Position numbers and translations under genes: made by a program
Shown here: positions 1 to 11,320 of the stretch, piece by piece
Numbering within the stretch: position 1 is the first letter of the stretch
Layout of the letters: each line of letters opens with the position of its first letter
Source: Pseudomonadota bacterium
Lineage (GTDB): Bacteria > Pseudomonadota > Gammaproteobacteria > Burkholderiales > Ferrovaceae
Length of the DNA stretch: 49,526 nucleotides
Reading direction: 5' to 3'
Assembly: GCA_021828745.1 (NCBI GenBank)
Contig: JAJZDE010000002.1
Span: 1-49,526, forward strand
Notes under the pieces: model-generated
What the model was told of the DNA's origin: nothing
What the model saw: only the letters and a program-made list of their open reading frames with translations
Databases searched by the model: none

Positions 1-88
1 GAGCGAAGAGATCTTCGCTTCCGTCATCGGGGGTGATGAAACCGTAACCTTTAGAATCGTTGAACCACTTGACTGTACCTGTTGCCAT
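1..88 (-). CDS. csp: Cold-shock protein, CspA family (partial, 5' part only)
   Basis: Reading leftward from ATG at 88, the first 29 codons begin [20 protein letters not shown], the start of a CspA-type single-stranded nucleic-acid-binding OB fold with the RNP1 motif KGYGFI. The remaining ~40 residues lie beyond the left edge. An AGGAAAG ribosome site sits a few bases upstream. These small proteins bind RNA and melt secondary structure as RNA chaperones. The gene is divergent from clpS and has a long upstream leader, common for csp genes. The family is certain; which paralog cannot be told. Confidence 0.93.
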   Translation of the reverse strand, partial: MATGTVKWFNDSKGYGFITPDDGSEDLFA

Positions 89-202
89 GTTTGCTTTCCT
101 GTTGATGATTTGGGCCTTAAAACCCGGGTAAGGTTTGAGTTTCAAGGCCAGCAAACGGCAAAACCGGTGATGCAGACAACTTGGAACCAAACTCCAGTTG
201 CA

Positions 203-232
203 CTTTTACGCGAGTTTGGGTCTGATCGTCAA
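203..232 (-). promoter_or_regulatory. Candidate sigma70 promoter for the cold-shock gene
   Basis: On the minus strand TTGACG (232-227) and TAAAAG (208-203) are separated by 18 bases. This would give an untranslated leader of roughly 110 bases before the csp ATG at 88, consistent with the long leaders of cspA-type mRNAs. The -10 match is only four of six. Confidence 0.4.
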
Positions 233-323
233 GAGGGAATCCAGGTTTTTTTGGGAAAAAGGCCGATTTTGTGTAAAAAATGATCAGAAATGGATTTTTT
301 GAGCAAAGGGGTTGCGAAAATTC

Positions 324-352
324 TTGAAAAGTTTAGACTGAAACCATATCTT
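324..352 (+). promoter_or_regulatory. Candidate promoter for clpS-clpA
   Basis: TTGAAA at 324-329 and TATCTT at 347-352 are spaced by 17 bases, about 70 bases upstream of the clpS start. The -10 is imperfect, so this is a tentative sigma70-type site. Confidence 0.3.
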
Positions 353-420
353 CAGAAGCGATGGGAAGGGGAGATCGAAGTCGGTGAGTTTCCTCACGGT
401 TGACTTGATCCGGTGGGGGG

Positions 421-732
421 ATGATGAGTCGGGAATTGACAACGGTGCTGGAAAGAAAGGAGATTCGGGCGAACCCGCCACCGCTCTTCGATGTCCTGTT
501 GCTGAATGACGATTACACCCCTATGGAATTTGTGGTGGACGTACTCGGACGGGTGTTCGGTCTGGGGCAGGAGGCGGCGGTACGGGTCATGTTGCAGGTT
601 CACACGGAGGGTCGTGGACTCTGTGGCACTTATCCGCACGATATCGCCGCAACGCGTGTGGCGCGTGTCGTCACTCTGGCGCGCGCAGCGCAACATCCTT
701 TGCAATGTATCATGGAGGAACGAGGATCATGA
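421..732 (+). CDS. clpS: ATP-dependent Clp protease adaptor ClpS
   Basis: The 103-residue product carries the ClpS core [16 protein letters not shown] followed by a VH..G.G.CG.Y segment, which forms the N-degron binding pocket and ClpA-docking fold. ClpS delivers N-end-rule substrates to ClpAP in the cytoplasm. Tandem ATGs at 421 and 424 follow a G-rich ribosome site; either may be used. The stop overlaps the clpA start by four bases (ATGA, 729-732), indicating translational coupling with its partner. Length and motifs are normal; the usual EIAETK segment reads DIAATR. Confidence 0.95.
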   Translation: MMSRELTTVLERKEIRANPPPLFDVLLLNDDYTPMEFVVDVLGRVFGLGQEAAVRVMLQVHTEGRGLCGTYPHDIAATRVARVVTLARAAQHPLQCIMEERGS

Positions 733-3002
733 TTGCCCAAGAGCTGGAAGTCAGTCTACACATGGCCTTTGTGGACGCGCGTCAGAAGCGCCACGAGTTT
801 ATCACTGTGGAGCATCTGTTGTTGTCTCTGACGGAAAACGCCGCTGCATTGGAGGTATTGCAGGCCTGTGGCGCCGATGTCGGGGAGTTGCGCGAAAAGT
901 TGAGCACGTTCATCCAGGAAAACAATCCTCAGACCGGGGGAACCGGGACGGTGGATACCCAGCCCACGCTGGGCTTTCAGCGGGTCATTCAGCGCGCTAT
1001 CCTGCATGTTCAATCCTCGGGCAAAAAGGAGGTGACCGGTGCCAACGTTCTGGTGGCCATCTGCGGGGAAAAGGATTCCCATGCCGTGTTTTTCCTCAAC
1101 CAGCAGGGCATTACCCGTCTGGATATGGTGAACTTCATGATTCACGGCGTGAGCAAGGTGAAAAGTTCTGCGTCTCTCCAAAAAGAAGAGGCAACCGCCG
1201 AGGGAGAGGGCGAGGTAGTCGCTGGACGGGAATTACAAAACTTCACAGTTAATCTCAATGCGCAGGTGGTTGCGGGAAAAATCGACCCCCTCATTGGACG
1301 GGATCGGGAAGTGGAACGGGTCGTCCAGATCCTGTGCCGCCGCCGCAAGAACAATCCTCTGCTGGTGGGAGAAGCCGGGGTGGGTAAAACGGCCATCGCC
1401 GAAGGACTGGCATCGCGCATCGTGAGCGGGGAAGTCCCCGAAATTCTCAAGTCTGCCACGGTTTACAGCCTCGACATGGGGGCTCTGCTGGCGGGGACCA
1501 AATACCGGGGGGATTTCGAACAACGGCTCAAAGCGGTACTCAGACAGCTGAAGGAAGACCCCTACAGCATCCTGTTCGTTGATGAGATTCATACGCTGAT
1601 CGGCGCAGGCGCATCTTCAGGAGGGACCCTGGATGCTTCCAACCTGCTGAAGCCCGCGCTTTCTAGGGGTAATCTGCGTTGCATCGGTGCGACGACCTAC
1701 ACCGAGTTTCGCGGTGTTTTCGAGAAGGATCATGCCTTGGCCCGGCGGTTCCAGAAGGTGGATGTGAGCGAGCCTTCCGTGGAAGATACGGTGCAGATCC
1801 TGCGCGGGTTGAAGTCCCGCTTCGAGGCCCACCACGGGGTTCGCTACAGTGATGCGGCCATTACCAGTGCGGCGGAACTGGCGGCCCGTTTCATCAATGA
1901 TCGCCATTTGCCGGACAAGGCCATCGATGTGATCGACGAGGCGGGGGCGGCGCAACGCATTCTGCCCAAGTCCCGGCAACGCAAGTGGATCGGCAAGGCG
2001 GAAATCGAGGATATCGTGGCCAAGATTGCCCGTATTCCTGCGCACAACATCACCCGTTCCGACCGCACCGCGCTCAAGACGCTGGACCGTGACCTGAAAG
2101 CGGTGGTCTTTGGTCAGGATCGGGCCATCGATGCCTTGAGTGCTGCCATCAAAATGGCGCGTAGTGGGCTGGGGAATCCCCAAAAACCCGTGGGTTCCTT
2201 TCTGTTTTCCGGACCGACGGGGGTGGGCAAGACGGAAGTGGCCCGCCAACTGGCTTATGTTCTGAAAGTGGAACTGATCCGTTTCGACATGTCCGAGTAC
2301 ATGGAGCCCCATGCCGTCTCCCGTCTCATTGGCGCGCCACCGGGGTATGTGGGGTTCGATCAAGGGGGGTTGTTGACGGAAGCCATCACCAAAAACCCGT
2401 ACTCGGTCCTGTTGCTGGACGAAATTGAAAAAGCGCACCCCTCCATCACCAACATACTGCTTCAGGTGATGGACCATGGAACTTTGACGGACAACAATGG
2501 GCGCAAGGCAGATTTTCGGAATACCATCCTGATCATGACCACCAATGCGGGGGCCGAGGCTTTGACCCATGCCAGCATCGGTTTCATGAGTGCACAAACT
2601 CAGGGAGGACAGGGAGAGGAAGAAAAGGAAATCAAGCGCCTGTTTTCTCCCGAATTTCGCAATCGGCTGGATGCGCGAATCTCCTTCGCCTCCCTGGACA
2701 GCGATATCATTCTGCGGGTGGTGGACAAGTTCCTCATGCAACTCGAGTCCCAACTGCATGAAAAACGTGTGGAAGCCACCTTTACCGAACGCTTGCGGGC
2801 CTATTTGGCGCGCCAGGGCTTCGATCCCCTGATGGGCGCGCGTCCCATGGCGCGCTTGATACAGGATACGATCCGGCGTGCCTTGGCGGATGAACTGCTG
2901 TTCGGGCGTCTGGCACAGGGAGGGAAGGTGGTGGTAGATCTGAACGAGGAAGACAAGATTCGCCTCGAGTTTGAAGAAAGCTTGGTTGAAAGCGTACATT
3001 GA
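729..3002 (+). CDS. clpA: ATP-dependent Clp protease ATP-binding subunit ClpA
   Basis: The 757-residue Hsp100 unfoldase has an N-terminal Clp-N double repeat (1-145), an acidic linker (150-165), a first AAA+ module with Walker A GEAGVGKT at 214-221, and a second with GPTGVGKT at 495-502. IGF near residue 617 is the likely ClpP-docking loop. The hexamer unfolds substrates and threads them into ClpP, assisted by ClpS. The start is ATG 729, overlapping the clpS stop; an in-frame upstream ATG at 705 lies inside clpS and adds an unlikely leader. No clpP is in the window. Confidence 0.97.
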   Translation: MIAQELEVSLHMAFVDARQKRHEFITVEHLLLSLTENAAALEVLQACGADVGELREKLSTFIQENNPQTGGTGTVDTQPTLGFQRVIQRAILHVQSSGKKEVTGANVLVAICGEKDSHAVFFLNQQGITRLDMVNFMIHGVSKVKSSASLQKEEATAEGEGEVVAGRELQNFTVNLNAQVVAGKIDPLIGRDREVERVVQILCRRRKNNPLLVGEAGVGKTAIAEGLASRIVSGEVPEILKSATVYSLDMGALLAGTKYRGDFEQRLKAVLRQLKEDPYSILFVDEIHTLIGAGASSGGTLDASNLLKPALSRGNLRCIGATTYTEFRGVFEKDHALARRFQKVDVSEPSVEDTVQILRGLKSRFEAHHGVRYSDAAITSAAELAARFINDRHLPDKAIDVIDEAGAAQRILPKSRQRKWIGKAEIEDIVAKIARIPAHNITRSDRTALKTLDRDLKAVVFGQDRAIDALSAAIKMARSGLGNPQKPVGSFLFSGPTGVGKTEVARQLAYVLKVELIRFDMSEYMEPHAVSRLIGAPPGYVGFDQGGLLTEAITKNPYSVLLLDEIEKAHPSITNILLQVMDHGTLTDNNGRKADFRNTILIMTTNAGAEALTHASIGFMSAQTQGGQGEEEKEIKRLFSPEFRNRLDARISFASLDSDIILRVVDKFLMQLESQLHEKRVEATFTERLRAYLARQGFDPLMGARPMARLIQDTIRRALADELLFGRLAQGGKVVVDLNEEDKIRLEFEESLVESVH

Positions 3003-3039
3003 CCCGTTAAAAACCTTCCTCCTCCCGCAGTCCGGCCTT

Positions 3040-3045
3040 TATAAT
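3040..3045 (+). promoter_or_regulatory. Candidate -10 box upstream of phosphoketolase
   Basis: A perfect TATAAT lies between clpA and xfp, but no good -35 is seen 16-18 bases upstream. It overlaps the in-frame ATG at 3044, which argues that translation starts further down, at GTG 3080. Confidence 0.4.
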
Positions 3046-3079
3046 GGCTCCACCAAGGCTAACGGGGGGAGGGCTTGTT

Positions 3080-5437
3080 GTGGATCCATTTTGTGACGCT
3101 GAAGAACTGGCGCGCATGGATGCGTGGTGGAGGGCTGCCAACTATCTGTCCGTGGGTCAAATCTATCTGAAGGACAACCCGCTGCTTGAACGTCCGCTTA
3201 CGCTGGAGGACGTCAAACCCCGGCTGCTGGGGCACTGGGGGACGACGCCCGGACTCAATTTCATCTACGTTCACATGAATCGGGTCATTCTGGAGCGTGA
3301 CCTGTCCATGATCTATCTGGCGGGACCGGGTCACGGTGGGCCGGGGATGGTGGCCAACACCTGGCTGGAAGGCACCTACAGCGAAATTTATCCGCAGGTT
3401 TCCCGGGACCGGGCGGGGATGCGCCGCCTGTTCAGGCAGTTTTCCTTTCCGGGCGGGATCCCCAGTCATGTGGCGCCGGAAACACCCGGTTCGATCCATG
3501 AGGGCGGAGAGTTGGGGTATGCCCTTTCTCATGCCTATGGGGCCGTGTTTGATAATCCGGACCTGATCGCCTGCTGTGTGGTAGGGGACGGGGAAGCCGA
3601 GACCGGGCCAATGGCCGCTTCCTGGCATTCCAATAAATTTCTTGATCCGCGCCGGGATGGGGCCGTGCTGCCGATCCTGCATCTGAACGGCTACAAGATC
3701 GCCAATCCCACGATATTGGGGCGTATGCCTGAGGAAGAAGTGACGGCCCTGTTTCAGGGCTATGGTTACCAACCTCACTGGGTGTCGGGCGATGATCCCA
3801 TGACCATGCATGCGCAGATGCGTGATACGCTGAACCAGGTGCTGGATGACATCCGGGAGATACAATGGGTCGCTCGTTCGGGACGAGGAATGCCCCTCCG
3901 GGCGCATTGGCCCATGATCATCCTGCGCAGTCCAAAGGGGTGGACCGGTCCAAAGACCGTGGATGGGCAGAAAACTGAAGGATTCTGGCGCGCGCATCAG
4001 GTTCCCTTGTCTGAACTGCGCTCACGCCCCGACCATCTCCAACTTCTGGAAGACTGGATGCGTTCTTACCGCCCTCAGGAACTGTTTGATGTCGAGGGAC
4101 ATCTGCGTCCCTCCCTGGCGGCCCTGGCCCCTCTGGGCACGCGCCGTATGAGCGCCAATCCTCACGCCAACGGGGGGCTTTTGCGGCGCGATCTGGTCTT
4201 GTCCGATTGGCGCACCCATGCCCTGCCGGTACCTCAGGCAGGACAAAAGGAAGCCGAAGCAACCCGTATCATGGGGCGTTTCCTGAGGGATGTCATGGCT
4301 TCCAATCAGGACAACTTCCGTTTGTTCGGCCCGGATGAAACGGCATCCAATCGCCTGAATGCCGTATTTGAAGTGACAGACCGGACCTGGGGGCTGCCCG
4401 TGCTTCCCGAGGACGACCATCTGGCGGCAGATGGTCGGGTCATGGAAATTCTTTCCGAGCATACTTGCCAAGGCTGGCTGGAAGGCTATCTGCTGACGGG
4501 GCGCCATGGAGTGTTCTCGTGCTACGAGGCCTTCATTCATCTGGTGGATTCCATGTTCAACCAGCATGCCAAGTGGCTCAAGACCACGGCGCACCTGCCC
4601 TGGCGTCCTCCCCTGGCCTCGCTCAATTATCTGTTGACATCCCACGTCTGGCGCCAGGACCATAATGGATTCTCCCATCAGGACCCGGGATTTCTGGATC
4701 ATGTGGTCAACAAGAAGGCCGATGTCATTCGGGTCTATCTTCCGCCGGATGCCAATACCCTATTGTGTGTGACCGATCATTGTCTGCGTAGTCTGCATCG
4801 GGTCAATGTGATCGTGGCCGGCAAGCAGCCTGCCTTGCAGTGGCTGGATCGGGACGCGGCTGCCGCCCATGTGGCGGCAGGGATCGGCCGGTGGGACTGG
4901 GCCAGTTCCGAAGGTAACGGAGTCCCCGATGTGGTCATGGCCTGCTGTGGTGACGTGCCCACTCTGGAGACCCTGGCGGCGGTGGATATTTTGCGTCGCG
5001 AATTGCCGGATCTGCGAATACGGGTAGTGAACGTGGTGGACCTGATGACCCTGCAACCCCACGAGGAACATTCTCATGGTCTCTCAGCACCGGATTTCGA
5101 GGCCTTGTTCACGCCCCATTGCCCGGTCATCTTTGCTTTCCATGGCTATCCTTGGCTGATCCATCGCCTCATTTATCGCCATGCCAACAGCGCCCATTTT
5201 CATGTGCGCGGGTACAAGGAAGAAGGGACCACCACCACGCCCTTCGACATCACCGTGCTCAATGAGTTGGACCGTTTCCACCTGGTCATGGATGTGCTCG
5301 ACCGGGTGGCTGTTCCGGCGGAGCGGGGCGCGCTCTTGCGGCAACAGATGGTGGATCGTCTGACGGCCCATCGTGCCTATGTCTGCGAGTTTGGTGAAGA
5401 TCAAGCGGAAATTCAGGAATGGCGGTGGCCTCACTAA
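3080..5437 (+). CDS. xfp: Phosphoketolase (xylulose-5-phosphate/fructose-6-phosphate)
   Basis: The 785-residue thiamine-diphosphate enzyme opens with [17 protein letters not shown], followed by GPGHGGPG and the cofactor motif GDGEAETGP (from about residue 169) with a following N, all typical of XFP. It splits xylulose-5-P (and often fructose-6-P) with phosphate into acetyl-phosphate plus glyceraldehyde-3-P or erythrose-4-P. I prefer GTG 3080, preceded by a GGGGGAGGG ribosome site, over ATG 3044, which overlaps a TATAAT. The end overlaps ackA by 19 bases, so the acetyl-phosphate producer and user are co-translated. Substrate preference cannot be read from the sequence. Confidence 0.95.
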   Translation: MDPFCDAEELARMDAWWRAANYLSVGQIYLKDNPLLERPLTLEDVKPRLLGHWGTTPGLNFIYVHMNRVILERDLSMIYLAGPGHGGPGMVANTWLEGTYSEIYPQVSRDRAGMRRLFRQFSFPGGIPSHVAPETPGSIHEGGELGYALSHAYGAVFDNPDLIACCVVGDGEAETGPMAASWHSNKFLDPRRDGAVLPILHLNGYKIANPTILGRMPEEEVTALFQGYGYQPHWVSGDDPMTMHAQMRDTLNQVLDDIREIQWVARSGRGMPLRAHWPMIILRSPKGWTGPKTVDGQKTEGFWRAHQVPLSELRSRPDHLQLLEDWMRSYRPQELFDVEGHLRPSLAALAPLGTRRMSANPHANGGLLRRDLVLSDWRTHALPVPQAGQKEAEATRIMGRFLRDVMASNQDNFRLFGPDETASNRLNAVFEVTDRTWGLPVLPEDDHLAADGRVMEILSEHTCQGWLEGYLLTGRHGVFSCYEAFIHLVDSMFNQHAKWLKTTAHLPWRPPLASLNYLLTSHVWRQDHNGFSHQDPGFLDHVVNKKADVIRVYLPPDANTLLCVTDHCLRSLHRVNVIVAGKQPALQWLDRDAAAAHVAAGIGRWDWASSEGNGVPDVVMACCGDVPTLETLAAVDILRRELPDLRIRVVNVVDLMTLQPHEEHSHGLSAPDFEALFTPHCPVIFAFHGYPWLIHRLIYRHANSAHFHVRGYKEEGTTTTPFDITVLNELDRFHLVMDVLDRVAVPAERGALLRQQMVDRLTAHRAYVCEFGEDQAEIQEWRWPH

Positions 5438-6498
5438 CCCTTCTGGTTCTCAACAGTGGTTCCTCTTCTTTGCGTGCCACCCTGTTTCGGGGGGGAGAGG
5501 GAATTCGTCACTGGCATTTTTCCGGAATCACGGACCACGAAGGCGCGCTTCAGTCGCTGCTGAAAGATCTGGAAGGCCAGTGTCCAGAGGGTGTGGTTCA
5601 CCGACTGGTGCATGGGGGTGCCATCACGGAGGTGGCGCGGGTGATCGATGGGGTGGAGCGGAGTCGTCTCGAGGCATTGGTGCCCTTGGCCCCCCTTCAT
5701 CTGCCCGCCAACCTGAGGGGCGTGGACCTCTGCACGGCCTATTTCCCGGTACCCCAGATCGCCTGCTTCGATACGGCCTTTCATGCCACCTTGCCCGCTC
5801 TGGCCATGCGCCTGCCCATTCCTGCCCGTTTTCATCTGCGCAAATTCGGTTTTCATGGCTTGAGTTATGCCCACCTTGCGCGGCGCCTGCCGGAGGTTCT
5901 GGGTCTGCGGCGAGCCCTGGGGAGAGTCGTGGGGATGCATCTCGGACAAGGTGTCAGTGCCTGTCTCCTGCATCACCTGACGTCCGTCGAGACAACCATG
6001 GGATATAGCCCGGCGGGAGGGTTGGTGATGGGAACGCGCAGCGGAGATCTGGACCCAGGGGTCATTCTGGCACTGGGACTGGAGTTGACATGGGATGAAC
6101 TGGCCCAGGTGGTTTACCATGAAATGGGTTTATGGGCCTTGTCCGGAGGGATCAGTGCTGACATGAAAACCTTGTTGGCGGATGGCCGGGAAGAAGCCCG
6201 TTTTGCCGTGGAATTTTTTTGTCGGCGGGTGGCGCAGAGCGTGGGCGGTATGGCCACCCTGTTGGGCGGGCTGGATGCGCTGGTCTTTACCGGCGGCATT
6301 GGAGAGCATGCCGGGGCAGTTCGGTCGCTCATCGTGCAATCCTTGTCTTTTCTTGGGTTTGCCCTGGACGAGGGAGCCAATCAGGAAAATGCGCTCCTCA
6401 TTTCCACGGCGCAGAGTCTTCCCGTCCTGATCATTTCCGCCGACGAGGAAGATCTGATGCGTGAGGTGGCGACGCCGCTCTTCACTCTCCGGCATTGA
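5419..6498 (+). CDS. ackA: Acetate kinase
   Basis: This 359-residue member of the ASKHA kinases has the phosphate-binding start [11 protein letters not shown], then [27 protein letters not shown] and [10 protein letters not shown], all acetate kinase signatures. It converts acetyl-phosphate and ADP to acetate and ATP. It is shorter than the usual ~400 residues; the usual HNPAN motif reads HLPAN and CHLGNG reads MHLGQG. It overlaps xfp, so it probably harvests phosphoketolase-derived acetyl-phosphate. The shortening and substitutions could mean altered kinetics. Confidence 0.92.
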   Translation: MAVASLTLLVLNSGSSSLRATLFRGGEGIRHWHFSGITDHEGALQSLLKDLEGQCPEGVVHRLVHGGAITEVARVIDGVERSRLEALVPLAPLHLPANLRGVDLCTAYFPVPQIACFDTAFHATLPALAMRLPIPARFHLRKFGFHGLSYAHLARRLPEVLGLRRALGRVVGMHLGQGVSACLLHHLTSVETTMGYSPAGGLVMGTRSGDLDPGVILALGLELTWDELAQVVYHEMGLWALSGGISADMKTLLADGREEARFAVEFFCRRVAQSVGGMATLLGGLDALVFTGGIGEHAGAVRSLIVQSLSFLGFALDEGANQENALLISTAQSLPVLIISADEEDLMREVATPLFTLRH

Positions 6499-6508
6499 GG
6501 CAGGGGCC

Positions 6509-7384
6509 ATGGCCAATCTCCAGGAAATTCGGGGCAAAATCGGGACCGTACAGAATTTGCAGAAGTTGACGCGGGCCATGGAGATGGTGGCACGCAGCAA
6601 GATCGGCAAGATCATGATGCGCATGGAGGCAGCCCGCCCCTTTGGCGAGAAAGTGCGCGTCATTGCGGCACACATGCACCATGCCCGTCTCGAGTACCAC
6701 TCTCCCTACCTGACCCAGCGCATGCCCATGAAACGGGTGGGGCTGATTCTGGTGACCACCGACAAGGGTATGTGTGGCGGTTTGAATACTCGCTTGTTCC
6801 GTCAATTGGGAGAGCATCTGAGGGAATGGAGCCGAAACGGGGTGGTGCCGGAAGTGTGTGTGATCGGTAATCAGGGGCTGAGTTTCATGCGCCGTCTGGG
6901 TTTGCCGGTGGTCGCGCAGGTGGTGGGACTGGGAGACACGCCCAGGATGGAACGGCTGGTTGGTCCTCTGGATGTGGTCCTGAAGAAATTTCGGGAAGGT
7001 CGGATCGATGGCGTATTCCTGGCCTATTCGCATTTTGTCAACGTGTTGGTTCAGCGACCGGTGGTGGAAGTCTTGTTGCCGCTCTCGGGTGAGCGACTGG
7101 GTGCACCGACGGGACCTTGGGATTACCTGTACGAACCGGATCCATCGACGGTCGTGGATCGCATGCTGCGCCGCTACCTGGAAACCTTGATCTGGCTGGC
7201 GGTGGCGGAGAACATGGCTTCCGAGCAAGGGGCACGGATGATGGCGATGAAGGCGGCCAGTGACAATGCTCGGGAAGCGATGGAAGACCTTCAGCATCTC
7301 TACCACCGTTCCCGTCAGGAACAAATCACCCGCGAGTTGGTCGAGATCACCTCCGGGGCGGCAGCGACGGGAGGTGCAGGATGA
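6509..7384 (+). CDS. atpG: F1Fo ATP synthase gamma subunit
   Basis: The 291-residue product begins MANLQEIRGKIGTVQNLQKL and ends in RQEQITRELVEITSGAAA, the N- and C-terminal helices of the gamma rotor shaft. The central part carries the conserved TTDKGMCGGLN and SWDYLYEPDP-like segments. It forms the central stalk between the catalytic alpha3beta3 head and the membrane ring. The start at ATG 6509 begins 10 bases after ackA; the longer frame from 6461 lies inside ackA. Its stop overlaps the atpC start (ATGA). No alpha or beta gene adjoins it, unlike the standard A-G-D-C order. Confidence 0.95.
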   Translation: MANLQEIRGKIGTVQNLQKLTRAMEMVARSKIGKIMMRMEAARPFGEKVRVIAAHMHHARLEYHSPYLTQRMPMKRVGLILVTTDKGMCGGLNTRLFRQLGEHLREWSRNGVVPEVCVIGNQGLSFMRRLGLPVVAQVVGLGDTPRMERLVGPLDVVLKKFREGRIDGVFLAYSHFVNVLVQRPVVEVLLPLSGERLGAPTGPWDYLYEPDPSTVVDRMLRRYLETLIWLAVAENMASEQGARMMAMKAASDNAREAMEDLQHLYHRSRQEQITRELVEITSGAAATGGAG

Positions 7385-7809
7385 AGTTATTCCAGGTGGA
7401 TATCGTCAGTCTGGAACGATCGGTTTTTTCGGGGCGGGCTTCCTTCGTGGTGATCCCGGGGGAACAGGGCGATTTGGGAATTTTGCCGGGCCATGCGCCG
7501 CTCATGGCGGAATTGCGTCCGGGCTGGGTGCGGGTGGATCAGGGGGATCCCGTGGCCGAAGAGCATTTTTATGTTTCCGGTGGCGCGGTGGAGGTCCAGC
7601 CGGAACGGGTAACCATCTTGCTCGATTTCGTCCTGGTAGCGCCGGAAGACACAGGCGGGGAAGAGCAGGAGAGGCAGCAGGCCCGGGAGAATTTATTGCG
7701 TGCGCGGGTATCGGCGCTCGAATATGCACAGATGGAAGCGGCTCTCTACAAGGCCCTGAATGGCTTGCAGAGTGGGCAACATCCCCTGCGGCGCAAGAGA
7801 ATCCGTTGA
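7381..7809 (+). CDS. atpC: F1Fo ATP synthase epsilon subunit
   Basis: The 142-residue product has the epsilon beta-sandwich: VDIVSLERSVFSG, VVIPGEQGDLGILPGHAPLMAELRPG and FYVSGGAVEVQPERVTILLD, followed by the C-terminal helices (about 95-135) that can inhibit ATP hydrolysis. It binds gamma in the central stalk. The start overlaps the atpG stop by four bases. In canonical operons atpD (beta) separates gamma and epsilon; here there is no room for it. The basic tail RRKRIR is a little longer than usual. Confidence 0.93.
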   Translation: MKLFQVDIVSLERSVFSGRASFVVIPGEQGDLGILPGHAPLMAELRPGWVRVDQGDPVAEEHFYVSGGAVEVQPERVTILLDFVLVAPEDTGGEEQERQQARENLLRARVSALEYAQMEAALYKALNGLQSGQHPLRRKRIR

Positions 7810-7885
7810 AGTGGGCGGTCCTGACAGGAAAATCGGGTAAAATCCGGGGTTCTGTCCAACTTTTTACCTTCAGTCGAAACGGATC

Positions 7886-10489
7886 ATGAAATCTTCCGCC
7901 CTGCGTACGCGTTTTCTGCAGTTCTTTGCCCGGCACGGACATACCATCGTGCCTTCCAGTTCCCTGGTGCCTGCCCATGACCCGACCCTGCTCTTCACCA
8001 ACTCGGGCATGGTCCAGTTCAAGGATGTCTTTCTCGGCAAGGAACAGCGCCCTTACACGCGCGCCACCAGCAGCCAGCGCAGCGTGCGTGCGGGAGGGAA
8101 GCACAATGATCTGGAGAATGTGGGCTATACGGCACGCCATCATACCTTCTTCGAGATGCTGGGCAATTTCAGTTTTGGCGACTATTTCAAACGCGCCGCC
8201 ATCGGGTATGCCTGGCAATTTCTGACGGAGGAACTGGGGTTGCCCCAGGAGCGTTTGTGGGTGACGGTCTACCATGACGATGAAGAAGCCGCCACGATCT
8301 GGCTCGATGAGATCGGCGTGGATCCCACCCGTTTTACCCGCATTGCCACGGCAGACAACTTCTGGCAGATGGGCGATACGGGGCCCTGCGGACCCTGCAG
8401 CGAAATTTTTTATGACCATGGTCCCGACGTGGCGGGAGGCCCCCCGGGGTCGGCCGAGTCTGAGGGCGATCGGTACATCGAAATCTGGAATCTGGTGTTC
8501 ATGCAGTTCAATCGCGATGAACAGGGGGGATTGCACCCCTTGCCACGCCCCTCGGTGGATACGGGAATGGGGCTGGAACGAATTGCGGCGATTTTGCAGG
8601 GCGTACACAGCAACTACGAGATCGATCTGTTTCGTGACCTGATTGCGGCGGCCCAACGTCATACAGGGGCTTCGGATCCAGCCAGCCAGTCCTTGCGCGT
8701 CATTGCCGACCATATCCGGGCCTGTGCGTTTCTGATCGTGGATGGCATCGTTCCGGGAAACGAGGGGCGGGGTTATGTGCTGCGCCGTATCATCCGGCGT
8801 GCCATTCGTCATGGGTATCGACTGGGGCAGAAACAGCCCTTCTTTTACCGTCTGGTGGAGGATCTGGTGACGGTGATGGGAGAGGCCTATCCCGAACTGG
8901 TGGCGGCGCAGGAGCGGGTGAAGGCCGTGCTTCTGCAGGAAGAGGAACGTTTTGCCGAAACGCTCGAGCATGGGTTGGCCGTGCTGGATGAGGCTCTGCG
9001 TCTGAACGCCGAACATCTCTCCGGCGAGGTGATCTTTCGCCTTGCGGATACCTATGGATTCCCCGTGGACCTGACCGCAGACATTGCGCGTGAACGGGGA
9101 GCGACGCTGGACCTGGAGGGCTTTGAACAGGCCATGGCGCAACAACGTGAACGGGCCCGTGCAGCTTCCCGTTTCACGGCACACAGCGGCGTGGATTATG
9201 ACGGACCCGCGACGACATTTGTCGGATATGACCTGCTCCAGGAGTCGAGCGTGGTGCAGGCCCTCTATCATGAAGGAAGTCCGGTGACACGACTGGAGGC
9301 AGGCCAGGAAGGGATCGTGGTGCTCGATCGCACCCCGTTCTACGCCGAAGCAGGGGGGCAAGTGGGGGATCGGGGCCGGCTGGAAGGGAGCACCGGTCAT
9401 TTCGAGGTGACCGATACCCAAAAAATCCAGGCTCAGGTTTTTGGTCATCAGGGGCGCCTGCTCGAGGGAGCCTTGACCGTGGGGGACCCCGTGTCGGGAC
9501 GCGTCGACGAAACTGCGCGCCAGCAGGCCGCCCTCAACCATTCGGCCACCCATCTGCTGCATGCAGCCTTGCGTGCGGTGTTGGGTAGCCATGTGGCTCA
9601 GCGGGGTTCGCTGGTGGATGCCCAGCGCACCCGTTTCGACTTTTCCCATGGCGAATCCTTGACGAACGAGCAGATGCAGGCGGTGGAAACGCTGGTCAAC
9701 GGTGAGATTCGGCGGAATGTGCCGGTTTCCGTTCGGACGATGAATTACGATGAGGCCCTGCGGCAGGGGGCCATGGCCTTGTTTGGCGAAAAATATGGTG
9801 CCGAGGTGCGGGTCATCGGCATGGGCGCGTTTTCCACCGAACTGTGTGGGGGAACGCACGTCACCCGGACGGGGGACATCGGATTGTTTCGCCTGGTGGC
9901 CCAGTCCGGCGTGGCGGCAGGGACCCGGCGGGTGGAGGGGGTGACGGGCGCAGCAGCCCTGCTCTGGACCCAACAGGAACAGCGCCAACTGTACGATCTC
10001 GCGCAACAACTCCATGCATCGCCCCACGAAGCCGCCAAACGCCTGCAGCAACTGCTGGAGCAAGGTCAGGCGCGGGAGCGGGAATTGTCCCGCCTGAAGA
10101 CGCAGGTCGCGGCGCGGGCCGGGGTGGCTCTGCTCGACCAGGCGCTGGTCGTGGACGGCGTGCGGGTTCTGGCGACCTCTTTGCCCGATACCGATGCCAA
10201 AGGCCTTCGTGAGGCCTGGGATGCCCTCAAGGGGCAAGCCGGCTCCGCAGTGATCGTGCTGGCGGCGGTACAGGAAGGACGCGTGGCGATGCTGGCGGGC
10301 GTGACCGCCGATCTGATCCCGCGCATCAAGGCCGGGGAGTTGGTAGGCTATCTTGCTCAGCAGGTGGGAGGGAAAGGAGGAGGGCGTCCCGACCTGGCCC
10401 AGGCCGGAGGGACCCGACCTGACGCATTACCGGCGGCGTTGGCCTCGGTTCTGCCCTGGGTCAGTGCGCGTCTTCAGGGGTCAGCGTGA
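7886..10489 (+). CDS. alaS: Alanyl-tRNA synthetase
   Basis: The 867-residue class II synthetase starts with the aminoacylation domain ([23 protein letters not shown], motif 1; [25 protein letters not shown] motif 2), then the tRNA-recognition region, an editing domain with HSATHLLH and CGGTHV zinc/editing motifs, and a C-terminal coiled and C-Ala domain. It charges tRNA-Ala in the cytoplasm and clears Ser/Gly mischarges. The length is typical. The gene converges on panC, and the two reading frames overlap by 9 bases at 10481-10489. Confidence 0.97.
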   Translation: MKSSALRTRFLQFFARHGHTIVPSSSLVPAHDPTLLFTNSGMVQFKDVFLGKEQRPYTRATSSQRSVRAGGKHNDLENVGYTARHHTFFEMLGNFSFGDYFKRAAIGYAWQFLTEELGLPQERLWVTVYHDDEEAATIWLDEIGVDPTRFTRIATADNFWQMGDTGPCGPCSEIFYDHGPDVAGGPPGSAESEGDRYIEIWNLVFMQFNRDEQGGLHPLPRPSVDTGMGLERIAAILQGVHSNYEIDLFRDLIAAAQRHTGASDPASQSLRVIADHIRACAFLIVDGIVPGNEGRGYVLRRIIRRAIRHGYRLGQKQPFFYRLVEDLVTVMGEAYPELVAAQERVKAVLLQEEERFAETLEHGLAVLDEALRLNAEHLSGEVIFRLADTYGFPVDLTADIARERGATLDLEGFEQAMAQQRERARAASRFTAHSGVDYDGPATTFVGYDLLQESSVVQALYHEGSPVTRLEAGQEGIVVLDRTPFYAEAGGQVGDRGRLEGSTGHFEVTDTQKIQAQVFGHQGRLLEGALTVGDPVSGRVDETARQQAALNHSATHLLHAALRAVLGSHVAQRGSLVDAQRTRFDFSHGESLTNEQMQAVETLVNGEIRRNVPVSVRTMNYDEALRQGAMALFGEKYGAEVRVIGMGAFSTELCGGTHVTRTGDIGLFRLVAQSGVAAGTRRVEGVTGAAALLWTQQEQRQLYDLAQQLHASPHEAAKRLQQLLEQGQARERELSRLKTQVAARAGVALLDQALVVDGVRVLATSLPDTDAKGLREAWDALKGQAGSAVIVLAAVQEGRVAMLAGVTADLIPRIKAGELVGYLAQQVGGKGGGRPDLAQAGGTRPDALPAALASVLPWVSARLQGSA

Positions 10490-11302
10490 CACCTCGAGGT
10501 TATCGATGAGGCGTGTGCGCCCCAAGCGTGCCGCCCCCAAAACCACCAGGGAACGATCCTCCTGGGAGGGTTCGCCCAGATCCTGGGCGCGACGCACGAC
10601 CATATAATCCGTCGACCAGCAGGTGGGATCGAGTTGGCTCCGCCCCAGACTTTCTTGCGGCGTTTTTCCCTGTTTCAAGGCTTCGGCCACGGCCTCGAGG
10701 GCTCGGTAGAGTTCGGGAGCGCGGTTCCGTTCCGCCGGACTCAGGTAACGGTTGCGCGAACTGAGCGCCAAACCATCGGGAGCCCGTACCGTTTCAGCCG
10801 CCAGGAGCGTGATGGGTAGCGCCAGTTGACGCACCATGGTGCGCAGAATCAGGGTTTGCTGATAATCCTTTTTGCCGAAGATGGCCACTCGAGGCTGAAC
10901 CATGTGGAACAGTTTCAGGACCACGGTGGCCACCCCCCGAAAATGTCCGGGACGGAAGGCCCCTTCCAGTTCGTTCTGAAGCGGGGAAGGGTCGACGGTG
11001 ACACTTTGAGGTTCGGGATACATCTCGTTTTCCGAGGGGGCAAAGACCACGGAGCAACCGACTTGTTTCAAACGGGCGCAGTCTTCCGCCAGGGAGCGTG
11101 GATAACGGGAGAAATCTTCCTGCGGACCGAATTGCAGGCGATTGACGAAAATGCTGGCTACCACGCAGGTGGCCTGAGGTTGGACACGGCGGACCAGGTC
11201 GATGTGCCCGTCATGGAGGTTTCCCATGGTAGGCACCAGAGCAACCGAGGGTTCTTGGGCGAGACGATGCCGCAGGGCGCTGAGGGTGTACAGAATATCC
11301 AT
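10481..11302 (-). CDS. panC: Pantothenate synthetase
   Basis: This 273-residue enzyme condenses pantoate and beta-alanine with ATP to make pantothenate, the coenzyme A precursor. It has [10 protein letters not shown] (the HIGH-type nucleotide motif), [19 protein letters not shown] and LSSRNRYL, all family signatures. It follows folK on the minus strand after an 18-base gap and is probably the last gene of the permease-hda-HAD-pcnB-folK-panC run. panB and panD are not in the window. Confidence 0.96.
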   Translation of the reverse strand: MDILYTLSALRHRLAQEPSVALVPTMGNLHDGHIDLVRRVQPQATCVVASIFVNRLQFGPQEDFSRYPRSLAEDCARLKQVGCSVVFAPSENEMYPEPQSVTVDPSPLQNELEGAFRPGHFRGVATVVLKLFHMVQPRVAIFGKKDYQQTLILRTMVRQLALPITLLAAETVRAPDGLALSSRNRYLSPAERNRAPELYRALEAVAEALKQGKTPQESLGRSQLDPTCWSTDYMVVRRAQDLGEPSQEDRSLVVLGAARLGRTRLIDNLEVSR

Positions 11303-11320
11303 GGAACGTTCAGGCGTGGG

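Larger units (their letters stand above)
89..420. other. Intergenic region between divergent csp and clpS
   Basis: This 332-base gene-free stretch holds the csp leader and the presumed divergent promoters. A short plus-strand frame at 284-481 runs into clpS out of frame and has no protein features. Several A/T runs occur at 245-300. Confidence 0.6.

Noticed and set aside
1617..2999. 460-codon minus-strand frame opposite clpA
   Set aside because: It is a shadow of the clpA coding sequence with no start signal or family motif.
7821..7841. CTGACA and TAAAAT before alaS as a promoter
   Set aside because: The spacing is only 11 bases, too short for a sigma70 promoter.
7502..10237. 911-codon open frame on the minus strand opposite alaS and atpC
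   Set aside because: It mirrors the alanyl-tRNA synthetase gene exactly, has no domain features, and arises from high-GC codon use on the opposite strand.
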